Assembly (NCBI GenBank): GCA_025993015.1
Contig: DAJPFV010000001.1
Location: 124,001 to 188,000 of the forward strand
DNA from: Coriobacteriaceae bacterium
Lineage (GTDB): Bacteria > Actinomycetota > Coriobacteriia > Coriobacteriales > Coriobacteriaceae
DNA: 64,000 bases
Direction of reading: 5' to 3'
The notes under the pieces are model-generated. The model was given only the letters and a program-made list of their open reading frames with translations. It searched no databases and had not been told where the DNA came from. Positions 41,922 to 49,957 of this stretch are shown piece by piece. Each line of letters begins with the position of its first letter. Position 1 is the first letter of the stretch. The translations under genes and the position numbers were made by a program.

Positions 41922-43058
41922 TTACAGGTACTTGCGCCAGTCGTCCTCGTCCTCATCATCCTCGGTAGCAGCTTGGATCTGCTCGGCGGCGCGAGCTGCC
42001 GCAGCGCGAGCGGCAACCTGGGCATAGGACTCCTCGTTGCGCTCGGGGAAGTTTGCCAGCACGTGCTCGAACTTGGCAAAATCCTCATCCCAGCGCGTAG
42101 AAGGCACGGCAAAGAAGACTTGCTTGACCTTAAAGTCGCCCGACGCGAGCTCCTTGCGGAAGAGCTCGGCCACGGCCTCTGCGTCAAAGCCGTTGTTGTC
42201 GCAGCCCCAAGCGCCCAGCACGAGCTTCTCGCGACCTAGCTCGTCGCAGATGGCAAGCACAAAGCGAATGCGGTCGCGCAGGGCATCCAGCAGAGCATCG
42301 TCGCTCACGCGATACTCCTGGCGGGCGCGCTTAACGTTGGGCGCGGCGGCCACGATCACGTCGGCGTATGCATGCACGTGGTTGCGGTCGAAGCGCACCG
42401 CAGGCACCACCAGCGCACGGTTTCGGTAAAGCTCGCAGTTGATGTTGCGGCGACGGTTCTCGCCGTACCATTTGCGCTGCTTATCGAGAACGTTGTACAG
42501 ATACGAATCGGCGCACAGCGTGGCCTCCTGGCCCAGATAACCCTGAATATAGCCACCGCCCGGATTGGTGAACGAGGCAAAGGCGAGCACGGCCATGTCG
42601 CAGAACTGCGCATAGCCGCGGCCGTTATCGAGGATTGCCTGCGTGGCGGAGGCATCAAGCACAGTGACCTCGGGCAGGACCGGAGCAGCCTCCTCCGCGG
42701 GCGCGGACTCGGCTTCGTCGGCCGACTCGTTGGGCTCGAGTGCCACCTCGGGCTCGACCGCAGTCTCCACCTCAGCGGCCTCAACCTCGGCAGCCTCAGC
42801 AGCCTCGACGTCCTCGGCAGCCTGCTCCTCGGCAGCCGCTGCCTTCTGGGCCTTGGCCTTCATCGCCGAGACAAAGCCGGCAGGCATACCGTCAAACTCG
42901 CGAACACCGGCAAGCGAACGCTCGATATCCTTGGCGCACGCTTCGGACACAGTTGCCACGTGACGCTCGGCGGCCTTGGCACGGGCCTCGCGCTTGGGAT
43001 TGGGCTGACCCGCTCGGTTGGACCTGCGGTTACGGTTCCTGTTGTCGACGTCTGCCAT
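41922..43058 (-). CDS. TIGR02452-family PARG/macro-like protein with Glu/Ala-rich insert
   Basis: Resembles microbial poly(ADP-ribose) glycohydrolase-like proteins (DUF2263/TIGR02452). 378 residues from the ATG at 43058. The hallmark is ASFTNPGGGYIQGYLGQEATLC near residue 160 (given in part): the GGG loop followed by Q-E; canonical PARG has QEE, here QEA, so hydrolase activity is uncertain. The C-terminal part has LVLGAWGCDNNGFDAEAVAELF. Residues about 75-125 are a low-complexity Ala/Glu/Val run that separates a basic N-terminus from the catalytic part. The role may be removal of ADP-ribose groups; not proven. Confidence 0.75.
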   Translation of the reverse strand: MADVDNRNRNRRSNRAGQPNPKREARAKAAERHVATVSEACAKDIERSLAGVREFDGMPAGFVSAMKAKAQKAAAAEEQAAEDVEAAEAAEVEAAEVETAVEPEVALEPNESADEAESAPAEEAAPVLPEVTVLDASATQAILDNGRGYAQFCDMAVLAFASFTNPGGGYIQGYLGQEATLCADSYLYNVLDKQRKWYGENRRRNINCELYRNRALVVPAVRFDRNHVHAYADVIVAAAPNVKRARQEYRVSDDALLDALRDRIRFVLAICDELGREKLVLGAWGCDNNGFDAEAVAELFRKELASGDFKVKQVFFAVPSTRWDEDFAKFEHVLANFPERNEESYAQVAARAAAARAAEQIQAATEDDEDEDDWRKYL

Positions 43059-43123
43059 AAGTGGTCACCTTTCTCGGTCTCTGCCGCTATCGGCTTTTCC
43101 CATCCATGATACCCCGCCGCGTA

Positions 43124-43151
43124 CAAAAAAGACGGCCCCGAAGGACCGCCT
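43124..43151 (-). terminator. Terminator after the macro-like gene's upstream neighbour (Bax inhibitor-1 gene)
   Basis: On the minus strand a nine-base-pair stem with two G-U pairs and a UUCG tetraloop is followed by six T. It ends the transcript of the gene at 43197-43892. Confidence 0.85.
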
Positions 43152-43196
43152 TTCGCATCGATTTGCACGCACGGCAAGCACCGCCGCAATTCGCCA

Positions 43197-43892
43197 CTAG
43201 TCGCGACGGCCGAGGATGTTCAGAATGCGCAGGAACACGTTGATAATATCCACGAACAGGTTAGAGGCCATGAGCACGGCGTTGGGCAGCGTAGGCGGCA
43301 CCGTCGTGGCAACATAGGTGTCGTAGCCAATAAAGCCAGCGAACACCACAATCACGATCAGGTCGGTGATGGACTGCGAAACGCCCATGAACATCAGCAC
43401 GATCTCAACCAGAATAGTGGCGAGCAGAATACCAAAACCGATGCCATACACACGCTGGAAAAACTTGGGGAAGGTCACGCCAAGCGCGCCAAAGACAAAG
43501 GTGATGGCGGCCGTGGCGATAAAAGCGGTGTTGATGGTGGGCAGGTCATAGTTGGCAAGGCCAAACGACGCGGTCAGGCCAAAGGTACTCGCAAAGATTA
43601 CGTAGCCCACAAGGGACAGGCCCACGGACTGCTTGCTGGCGGCGGCCGACATCATGACCATGCCGACGATGGTCAAAATAAACGAGCCAAAGACCAGCGG
43701 CAAGGCGGCGCCGCTCATCATCATGCGCGCAAACGACATGGTGCTCGTAAAGTAGGCGCCGGCGCCCATGGCGCAAAAGCCCAAGAAGATCAGGGCAGAC
43801 ATGGCAAGATTATACGCACGCGGCGACATCTCCTTGGCACGGCTTGCGCCGGTTTCGATGGGGCCGTTCTGATAGCCCTGAATATCGTTCAT
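43197..43892 (-). CDS. Bax inhibitor-1 (YccA/YbhL) family membrane protein
   Basis: Seven-helix membrane protein of the BI-1/TMBIM superfamily; some members leak calcium, bacterial role unclear. 231 residues from the ATG at 43892, with AAAGGA about nine bases upstream. Seven hydrophobic segments are visible and the C-terminal family signature appears as FIGYDTYVATT...SNLFVDIINVFLRILNILG. Length normal. Single gene with a terminator. Confidence 0.87.
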   Translation of the reverse strand: MNDIQGYQNGPIETGASRAKEMSPRAYNLAMSALIFLGFCAMGAGAYFTSTMSFARMMMSGAALPLVFGSFILTIVGMVMMSAAASKQSVGLSLVGYVIFASTFGLTASFGLANYDLPTINTAFIATAAITFVFGALGVTFPKFFQRVYGIGFGILLATILVEIVLMFMGVSQSITDLIVIVVFAGFIGYDTYVATTVPPTLPNAVLMASNLFVDIINVFLRILNILGRRD

Positions 43893-43971
43893 AATTTCGT
43901 CCTTTCAAAAGCGCCGCGACAGCGCAGTAGCTGACAAGATTCCTGTCATTGTACCCGAATGCCGTACGTCC

Positions 43972-44310
43972 TTACCTACGGCGCTCGCCCTCGAGCGTGC
44001 GATCAAAGGCCCAGACCCACCAACGCATCACGTGTGCCTGCGAGCCGTCCGCCCGCTCGCGCGTCTGGTCCTCCAGATACAACTCGGTCGCGTGCCCGCC
44101 AAAACGCACCTTATAGGTTGCCGTACGGATGCCGTGGACCATCAGGCCAAACCCGGTGGTCGAGATAATTTCGTCAATCGTAAAGCAGCGACCGTCAACC
44201 CAGCAGACGGTAACCGGCACAACCTGTCCGCCCGCGAGGATGCGAGCCACGACGTCCACATACTGCTTGTGTACGCGCCGAGTTTTGCCGTCTGTCTGTC
44301 GATATTCCAT
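43972..44310 (-). CDS. Small conserved-looking protein of unknown function
   Basis: 112 residues from the ATG at 44310. AGGAGG ends only one base before this ATG, which is too close, so the true start may be the ATG seven codons upstream (44331), which itself has no ribosome site. The protein has a basic N-terminus (KTRRVHKQYVDVVARI), an aromatic middle and a charged end (LEGERRR). It resembles DUF proteins found beside DNA polymerase IV genes in actinobacteria, but I cannot name the family with confidence. Confidence 0.5.
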   Translation of the reverse strand: MEYRQTDGKTRRVHKQYVDVVARILAGGQVVPVTVCWVDGRCFTIDEIISTTGFGLMVHGIRTATYKVRFGGHATELYLEDQTRERADGSQAHVMRWWVWAFDRTLEGERRR

Positions 44311-44560
44311 GCCTCCTATTATCGAACGCATGTTTGTATGTTGTAAAGCGAACAGACTGTGGTTTTGGAGTGTCGTAGTAATCGCACGTGTCCGCATGGC
44401 GTGTTAGCAAAAAGAACACCCGCGGTCAACAGGGCAAATATTCAATTTTAGTGCCAAAAAGTTCACTTCTCCCATCAGAACTCGGTAAAGAGACCCGCAG
44501 GAGGTGATACGATTTATCATGTTTTTGTAACGTGCCTGCAAACTTCGAGAAAGCCCATAT

Positions 44561-45610
44561 ATGGACGTAACGTTCTCAACCTTCCTCGGCCAAATTGTGT
44601 CGAACCCAGTCCTTGCCGTCACCGTGATCCTCGCATTGGGCGCCATCTTCGTCAATGGATGGACCGACGCGCCCAACGCCATCGCGACCTGCGTCACTAC
44701 GCGTTGCATGCCCGCCCGTGCCGCCATTCTCATGAGCGCCGCATTCAACTTCCTCGGCGTACTCATCATGACGCACTTTAACGCGAGCGTCGCCAACACC
44801 ATCTCACATATCGTCGACTTTGGCGGAAATAGCACCATGGCGCTCGCCTGCCTATGCGCGGCGCTGTTCTCCATCGTCGTCTACGGCGCCACAGCGTCGC
44901 GTTTTGGCATCCCCACTTCGCAAAGCCACAGCCTCATCGCCGGCCTGACCGGTGCCGCTATCGCCCTCGGCGGCGCGAGCAGCGTCAACGTCCACGAGTG
45001 GATGAAGGTTATCTACGGTCTGGCGCTCTCCATCGGCTTGGGCTTTGTCATGGGTTGGGTCCTGTGCAAGCTCGTCTCGATTCTTTTCGCCGCCGCCAAC
45101 AGGCGACGTGCCAATGTCTTCTTTAAATACGCTCAGATCGCGAGCGCTGCGGCCATGAGCTTTATGCACGGCGCGCAGGATGGACAGAAGTTCATCGGCG
45201 TGCTCTTTTTAGGCGTGGCCTTTGCCAGCGGCCAGACGAGCGTCGGCGATGCAGGCATCCCCATCTGGATTATGCTGCTGTGCTCGGCCACTATGGGTAT
45301 CGGCACCAGCGTGGGCGGCGAGCGCATCATCAAGTCCGTCGGCCAGAGCATGGTCAAGCTCGAAAAGTACCAGGGCTTCTCCGCCGACCTCGCAGGCGCC
45401 GCAAACCTGCTGCTTGCCACCCTTACCGGCATCCCCGTGTCCTCCACCCATATCAAGACCTGCGCCATCATGGGCGTCGGTGCCGTCAAGCGCCTTTCGG
45501 CCATCAACTTTGGCGTGGTCAAGGACATGATGTTCACCTGGTTCTTTACCTTCCCCGCCTGCGGACTCATCAGCTTTGTCATGGCCAAGCTGTTCATGAT
45601 GTTCATCTAG
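44561..45610 (+). CDS. Inorganic phosphate transporter, Pit family
   Basis: Low-affinity, metal-phosphate:proton symporter in the membrane. 349 residues. The family repeats are NGWTDAPNAIATCVTTR at the N-terminus and SFMHGAQDGQKFIGV in the second half (PiT signature GANDxxN-like), with FGIPTSQSHSLIAGLTGA and GIPVSSTHIKTCAIMGVG. About ten membrane segments. Start ATG at 44561 with GAGAAAG upstream. A DUF47 gene follows, the usual partner of Pit. Confidence 0.9.
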   Translation: MDVTFSTFLGQIVSNPVLAVTVILALGAIFVNGWTDAPNAIATCVTTRCMPARAAILMSAAFNFLGVLIMTHFNASVANTISHIVDFGGNSTMALACLCAALFSIVVYGATASRFGIPTSQSHSLIAGLTGAAIALGGASSVNVHEWMKVIYGLALSIGLGFVMGWVLCKLVSILFAAANRRRANVFFKYAQIASAAAMSFMHGAQDGQKFIGVLFLGVAFASGQTSVGDAGIPIWIMLLCSATMGIGTSVGGERIIKSVGQSMVKLEKYQGFSADLAGAANLLLATLTGIPVSSTHIKTCAIMGVGAVKRLSAINFGVVKDMMFTWFFTFPACGLISFVMAKLFMMFI

Positions 45611-45677
45611 TCAAACCGAGCGTCCATCCGGACCGTAATACTTCGCCCACCCGTCTTCGCCTCGAAAGGACCCGCTC

Positions 45678-46301
45678 ATGGCAAAGAAACCCGATTCGTT
45701 CTACTTCGACAACTACGTCGCCTGCGCCGACCTTGCCGTCCAGGCCGCCGAGCTGCTCACCAAGATTTTCGAGAACTTCGACCCCGCGCAGATTCACGAC
45801 ATGCTCAATAAGATGCATGCGATTGAGCATGCGGCAGACAAGAAGCACCACGAGCTCGAAGACGCCCTGCTCACCGCCTTTATCACCCCGCTCGAGCGCG
45901 AGGATCTGGATCTGATGAGCTGCGCGCTCGACACCGTGCTCGACCGTATTGAGGGCGTCGTGCAGCGCGTCTACTTCACCAACATTCAGAGCATCCATCC
46001 CGACGCCATCGTCATCGCCCACAAGGTGACTGACGCCTGCCGCGCCATGAAAGACCTGATGGTCGAGCTTCCCAACTACCGCAAGTCCAAAACGCTGCGC
46101 GAGCTGGTCATCCAGATCAACACCATCGAGTCCGAGGCCGACGAGCTCTACATCAACGCCATGCGCAACCTGCACGTTAACGGCAAGGATCCGCTCGAGG
46201 TCATCGCTTGGCGTGACGTCTACGCCTTCCTGGAGTACTGCGCCGACTGCTGCGAGAATGTGGCCGATGTTGTGGATTCGATTGTCATGAAGAACAGTTA
46301 A
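45678..46301 (+). CDS. DUF47 (PhoU-like) partner of Pit
   Basis: Cytoplasmic helical protein that probably regulates the Pit transporter. 207 residues from the ATG at 45678, with AAAGGA about seven bases upstream. Paired acidic motifs typical of PhoU/DUF47 metal binding are seen: IEHAADKKHHELEDALL, ITPLEREDLDLMS and the C-terminal DVYAFLEYCADCCENVADVVD. 67 bases after pit and probably in the same transcript. Followed by a large palindrome. Confidence 0.88.
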   Translation: MAKKPDSFYFDNYVACADLAVQAAELLTKIFENFDPAQIHDMLNKMHAIEHAADKKHHELEDALLTAFITPLEREDLDLMSCALDTVLDRIEGVVQRVYFTNIQSIHPDAIVIAHKVTDACRAMKDLMVELPNYRKSKTLRELVIQINTIESEADELYINAMRNLHVNGKDPLEVIAWRDVYAFLEYCADCCENVADVVDSIVMKNS

Positions 46302-46306
46302 TTGGG

Positions 46307-46414
46307 GGTACGTGTCCCGGCGGCGAAGGGCCGGCCACGGTTTGCTTTCTCACTCCGGCTGCTTTGCAGAGTCGTTCGAAAGCAAACCGTGGCCGGCCCT
46401 TCGCCTTACGTACC
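46307..46414. repeat. Giant intergenic palindrome, 28-base perfect arms
   Basis: Perfect 28-base arms at 46322-46349 and 46378-46405, beginning GGCGAAGGGCCGGCCACGG. Outer arms GGTACGT/ACGTACC (46307-46313 with 46408-46414) pair after an eight-base bulge. It begins five bases after the DUF47 stop. No T-run. Confidence 0.8.
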
Positions 46415-46581
46415 ACCATTGGGAACTTTGGCTGATACTTTGAAAGCAATGAGGCTTTTGTTGACAGGGCCTTTGAGCCCGATTGGGAACTTTGGGACCG
46501 CCTTAAACGTTTGGCTGGATCGGGCTTTGGGTACCCTTTGTTTTGCTTTGGGTTGATACACTGAATTTGGAGGGCTTGGTT
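46415..46581. other. C-poor intergenic stretch with a 14-base direct repeat
   Basis: Contains ATTGGGAACTTTGG twice (46418-46431 and 46482-46495). The plus strand is rich in G and T and poor in C, and this bias continues into the nitroreductase gene. A TTGACA at 46461-46466 might be a -35. No gene seen. Confidence 0.5.
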
Positions 46582-47112
46582 GTGAGTTATTTGGATCTGG
46601 CTCGGGGTCGGTATTCTTGTCGTGAGTTTGAAGATCGGGCTGTGGAGCAGGCTGTGGTGGATGCCATTGTTGAGGCTGGGCGGATTGCTCCTTCTGCTTG
46701 TAATAATCATCCTTCTCGTGTGATGGTGCTGGATACGCCTGAGCTTCTGGAGAAGGCTGCTGCTTGTCAGCCTCGGTTTGCTCGTGATGGATCTATCTTT
46801 GGCGCTCCGCTCATCTTCCTTATTTGTAGCGTTACCGAAGACGCTTGGGTGCGCCCGTATGACCAGATGAATTCCAGTGAAATCGATACGTCCATAGTGT
46901 GCGATCAGATGATGATGGAGGCCACCGAGCAGGGCCTGGGAACGTGTTGGGTATGCCATTTTAAGCCCGAGGTGGCACAGGAGCAGTTCAACCTGCCCGA
47001 GGGCGTCTATCCCTATCACATGCTCGTCTGCGGATATCCTGCCGACCACATCGCCGATTCCGAGCATCGCGAGGCCCGTACCATTCCCCTCTCCGACTTC
47101 CTCCTCAAGTAG
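46582..47112 (+). CDS. Nitroreductase family protein
   Basis: FMN-dependent oxidoreductase of the nitroreductase superfamily; substrate unknown. 176 residues from the GTG at 46582, with GGAGG about eight bases upstream. Seen: the FMN-binding start RYSCREFEDRAV, IVEAGRIAPSACNNHPSRVMV, and EQGLGTCWVCHF in the C-terminal half. Codon use changes sharply: the first 65-70 codons end almost only in T or G, while later codons end mostly in C or G like the neighbours. A terminator follows. Confidence 0.85.
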   Translation: MSYLDLARGRYSCREFEDRAVEQAVVDAIVEAGRIAPSACNNHPSRVMVLDTPELLEKAAACQPRFARDGSIFGAPLIFLICSVTEDAWVRPYDQMNSSEIDTSIVCDQMMMEATEQGLGTCWVCHFKPEVAQEQFNLPEGVYPYHMLVCGYPADHIADSEHREARTIPLSDFLLK

Positions 47113-47159
47113 ATTTTGGGACATGCCCTAAAACCTATCCTTGACCGCTCACCGGTTCG

Positions 47160-47197
47160 CCGAGTTCTGCGCCACTATGTGCAGGGCTCGGTTTTTT
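47160..47197 (+). terminator. Terminator after the nitroreductase
   Basis: An 11-base-pair stem with two G-U pairs (47160-47170 with 47181-47191) followed by six T. Confidence 0.85.
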
Positions 47198-47221
47198 ATG
47201 TTGCGCGCCCCGGTACAGTCA

Positions 47222-47252
47222 TAAAAAAGGACCCGCAAGCTGCGGGTCCTTT
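47222..47252 (-). terminator. Terminator after divIVA
   Basis: A perfect 11-base-pair stem with a three-base loop (47227-47237 with 47241-47251); the minus strand continues into six T. Confidence 0.88.
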
Positions 47253-47278
47253 CTAGGCACTAAATTGTAGGCCGAATG

Positions 47279-47953
47279 TTAGTCCAGGTCGTCGGCAGCG
47301 AAGTTGTCGATCGGGGCGAAGGGATCGGCCACGGGGACAACCGGGTCAGCGACGGGCAGCGGCTCGGCGGGAACAGTCACCGCAGGAGAAGCGGCAGAAC
47401 CGACCGGCGTGGAGGCCATGAGGTCGGCCGGGAAGGAGTTCTGGGCATCGTCCATGAAGTGCTGGATGAGCTTGAGATACTCGGCCTTGAACTCCTCACG
47501 AGAAGCCTTGAGACGATCGATCTCCTCGAGCTCAGCCTGCTTTTCGGTCAGAGCCTGGCGGATAACCTCGCGGGCCTTGGCGTCAGCCTCGTTGCGAATA
47601 CGCTCAGCGTTCTCATTGGCATCGTTGACGATGGTCTCAGCGGTCTGCTGGGCAGCGATCAGGGCAGCGGAAATCTGGCGCTCCTGAGCGGAGAAGTCAG
47701 GGGCGGGAGCAGCCACGGGGGCGGCAGGAACGGCCTGGGCGGGGGCATCCTGAGCCTGGGCAAGCTGAGCCTGCGCATCGGCAAGCTGCTGCTCGGTAGC
47801 AGTCAGACGACCCTTAAGGTCGACGATCTTAGCGAGCATAGCGTCAACCTCAGAGGACAGCGTCTCCAAGAAGACGTCGACCTCAGCAGGATCGTAGCCA
47901 CGCTTGGCCTCAGAGAAAGTCTGAGCCTGGATGTCTGCAGGGGTAATAGCCAT
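47279..47953 (-). CDS. divIVA: DivIVA-family cell-division/polarity protein
   Basis: Coiled-coil protein that gathers at curved membranes (poles, septum) and guides growth or division. 224 residues; AAGGAG is seven bases before the ATG. The N-terminal lipid-binding domain is ITPADIQAQTFSEAKRGYDPAEVDVFLETL (given in part) and a coiled coil follows (about 40-70 and 90-170), split by an Ala/Pro-rich linker. The C-terminal 50 residues are Pro/Ala/Asp-rich. Last gene of the division cluster tail, with a terminator. Confidence 0.9.
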   Translation of the reverse strand: MAITPADIQAQTFSEAKRGYDPAEVDVFLETLSSEVDAMLAKIVDLKGRLTATEQQLADAQAQLAQAQDAPAQAVPAAPVAAPAPDFSAQERQISAALIAAQQTAETIVNDANENAERIRNEADAKAREVIRQALTEKQAELEEIDRLKASREEFKAEYLKLIQHFMDDAQNSFPADLMASTPVGSAASPAVTVPAEPLPVADPVVPVADPFAPIDNFAADDLD

Positions 47954-48014
47954 AACAAGTCTCCTTTTTCATCGCCTCGGCGCTACACGCCCGACGTAAG
48001 TTACTAAGACAGTT

Positions 48015-48296
48015 CTACACGAGTATACCTATAAGAAGCTGCAGAACCAGCCTCTGCACCAACTGCAACGCAATAATCGCAACGACCGGCGAAAAATCGA
48101 TACCGCCCATCGGCGGGATGAAACGACGGAACAGGTTGAGCCACGGACCGCACACGCTATCAAGCACCGCGGCAATATCCTGAAGCAAACCACCCTGCTT
48201 CATGGGAATCCACGTCATAAAGCAGTAGACGACAATGAGCGTGGAATAGAAGTTGAACAGCGTATTGACCAGCTGGACGATAGTGTAGATGTTGAT
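48015..48296 (-). CDS. YggT-family membrane protein, probable ATC start
   Basis: Small membrane protein found next to sepF in many Gram-positive bacteria. About 93 residues if translation begins at the ATC at 48296, which has GAGGAG exactly six bases upstream. The first ATG in frame is 26 codons later, has no ribosome site and would remove the first membrane helix (IYTIVQLVNTLFNFYSTLIVVYCF, in part). Two helices and the motif LFRRFIPPMGGIDFSPVVA identify YggT. The sepF stop is 22 bases upstream. A sequencing error or strain change at the start codon is the alternative explanation. Confidence 0.75.
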   Translation of the reverse strand: MNIYTIVQLVNTLFNFYSTLIVVYCFMTWIPMKQGGLLQDIAAVLDSVCGPWLNLFRRFIPPMGGIDFSPVVAIIALQLVQRLVLQLLIGILV

Positions 48297-48317
48297 GGGA
48301 ATCTCCTCGTCTTGTCT

Positions 48318-49040
48318 TTACTTAAGGTAGCCGTCGGCACGAAGCTTCTTGAGATCGGAATCTTTGACCTCGCAACCGGCGGGCAGCACCATGAACACGC
48401 GGTCGCCCACCTCCTTGACCGTGGCACCCAGACCGCAGGCAAAGCCGTAAGAGAAGTCCAAGACGCGCTTGGCAACTTCGGTGCGTACGCCCACAAAAAT
48501 CAGTGCGACAGGCTGCTTGGTGCGAACGCGGCGCACCACGGTCTCCACGTCGTCATAGCTCTCGGGGCGCAGGACATAGGCCGGCAGCTGCGGTGTGGCG
48601 TTGATGATATTGCTCGCATAGGCCGAGGCATCGCTCGGTGCAGGCGCAGGCGCAGCGGCGGCACGGGCGCGGGTGTTCTCGGCGTAGCTCGACGGCGTGT
48701 CATAGGCACCAGGACGATAACCGCTCGCAACACTGTCCTGCGAGCGCGAAGGCGGGTTATACGTCGTGGCATGGCGGGAGTCATCGCCGACCAGCTGCCC
48801 GGAGCGTGTATACACGGCAACCGACTCAGCTTCACCACGGCGCGTCTGACCAAGCAGGCCGTTGCTCGGCTCGTCTTGGGTGTAGAAGCCCTCGCCCGAA
48901 GCACCGCTGTAGCCGTTGCCCTGATAGCCATCGTCATAGCCATCATTGTAGCCGTAGTCGTCGTCCTGGCCATAACCCTGGTCGTAACCCTGCTGGCCGC
49001 CCAGGTGCATCTTATTTTTAATCTCGTCAAGGAAGCCCAT
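48318..49040 (-). CDS. sepF: Cell-division protein SepF
   Basis: Membrane anchor for FtsZ. 240 residues from the ATG at 49040, with GAGAGGA about seven bases upstream. It starts MGFLDEIKNKMHLGG, an amphipathic membrane-binding helix, followed by a long Gly/Tyr/Asp-rich linker (about 17-55) and a variable stretch to about 150. The C-terminal SepF fold begins at AYVLRPESYDDVETVVRRV and ends VFMVLPAGCEV. The linker is longer than in Bacillus SepF but similar to actinobacterial forms. Confidence 0.92.
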   Translation of the reverse strand: MGFLDEIKNKMHLGGQQGYDQGYGQDDDYGYNDGYDDGYQGNGYSGASGEGFYTQDEPSNGLLGQTRRGEAESVAVYTRSGQLVGDDSRHATTYNPPSRSQDSVASGYRPGAYDTPSSYAENTRARAAAAPAPAPSDASAYASNIINATPQLPAYVLRPESYDDVETVVRRVRTKQPVALIFVGVRTEVAKRVLDFSYGFACGLGATVKEVGDRVFMVLPAGCEVKDSDLKKLRADGYLK

Positions 49041-49100
49041 GGTTGTGTCCTCTCGCGGTTTAGTGCAGGCGCCCCGATAATCAGTGCGCACTTCAGAGCC

Positions 49101-49838
49101 TTATTTTACTGCAAACTCCGGGCTAAATACTACCCTGCCCAGGCGAACGAGCGTAGAGCCCTCCTCAAGGGCAGGCTCAAAGTCTTCGCTCATGCCGCAG
49201 GAAAGCTCAGGCAGGTTCAAATCGGGATGCGCCGCCTCCAGCTCATCCCTCAGCTCACGAAGCCCCGCAAAGGTGCGGCGTGCCACATCCTTATTCCCCC
49301 GGGGCGCCATAGTCATAAGCCCCTGTACGCAAATTCCCTCAAGTTCCGCAAGCTCACCCGCGGCGGCGCGAATCTCATCGGGCGAAAAGCCTCCCTTCGA
49401 CTCCTCACCACTCACATTGACCTCAATGAGCACACGCTGGGGGCCGGCGAGTTCGCCTGCCTCAATCTTGCGGGCAGCACGGCTCGAGATCGCCTGCGCC
49501 AGATGCAGCGAACCCACCGAGTGAATCAGCTCGGCTGAGCCCAGCACCGCATTGATCTTATTGGTCTGCAGGTTGCCGATCATATCGAAGCGCACCTCGG
49601 GCAGCTCCGGATGCTCCGCCAAACCTGTGAGCTTGCGAACCAGCTCCTGCGGGCGATTCTCGGCAAAATGGCGATACCCCGCCTGGATGGCGGCAACGGT
49701 CTCATCGACACCAACGGTCTTGGACACGGCAATGAGGCGCGCGGCGTCGTGGGGACGGCCCGCGCGATCGAGCGCCGCATAAAAACGTTCCAGAATCTGC
49801 TCGCGGCGAGCGCGCATCAAGTCCAAATAGTTATCCAT
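49101..49838 (-). CDS. YggS-family PLP homeostasis protein
   Basis: Binds pyridoxal phosphate and balances its cellular level. 245 residues from the ATG at 49838, with GGAGG about nine bases upstream. The PLP lysine is Lys40 in LIAVSKTVG; further motifs are FAENRPQELVRK, DMIGNLQTNKIN, EVNVSGEESKGGF and the C-terminal LSCGMSEDFEPALEEGSTLVRLG. Co-directional with sepF, 60 bases away. In many actinobacteria it directly follows pgeF; here the pst operon lies between. Confidence 0.9.
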   Translation of the reverse strand: MDNYLDLMRARREQILERFYAALDRAGRPHDAARLIAVSKTVGVDETVAAIQAGYRHFAENRPQELVRKLTGLAEHPELPEVRFDMIGNLQTNKINAVLGSAELIHSVGSLHLAQAISSRAARKIEAGELAGPQRVLIEVNVSGEESKGGFSPDEIRAAAGELAELEGICVQGLMTMAPRGNKDVARRTFAGLRELRDELEAAHPDLNLPELSCGMSEDFEPALEEGSTLVRLGRVVFSPEFAVK

Positions 49839-49888
49839 TGCCAATCGCCTCCGCTGACAGCCAAACAAGTAGTCCCATGCTAACGCAA

Positions 49889-49920
49889 GAGCGCGGCCCC
49901 GCATGTGCAAGGCCGCGCTC
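49889..49920 (-). terminator. Hairpin after phoU
   Basis: A perfect ten-base-pair GC stem (49889-49898 with 49911-49920) between phoU and yggS. No T-run on the minus strand, so termination may be partial. Confidence 0.45.
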
Positions 49921-49957
49921 ACTTAGGTATTTACAATCTTTCGACGAACGGGGTTAC

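Noticed and set aside
46418..46495. Short array from the 14-base direct repeat
   Set aside because: Only two copies exist, so it is not a CRISPR or iteron array.
48215..48496. A 93-codon minus-strand frame overlapping sepF and yggT
   Set aside because: It is in a different frame from SepF and YggT, which both have family motifs.
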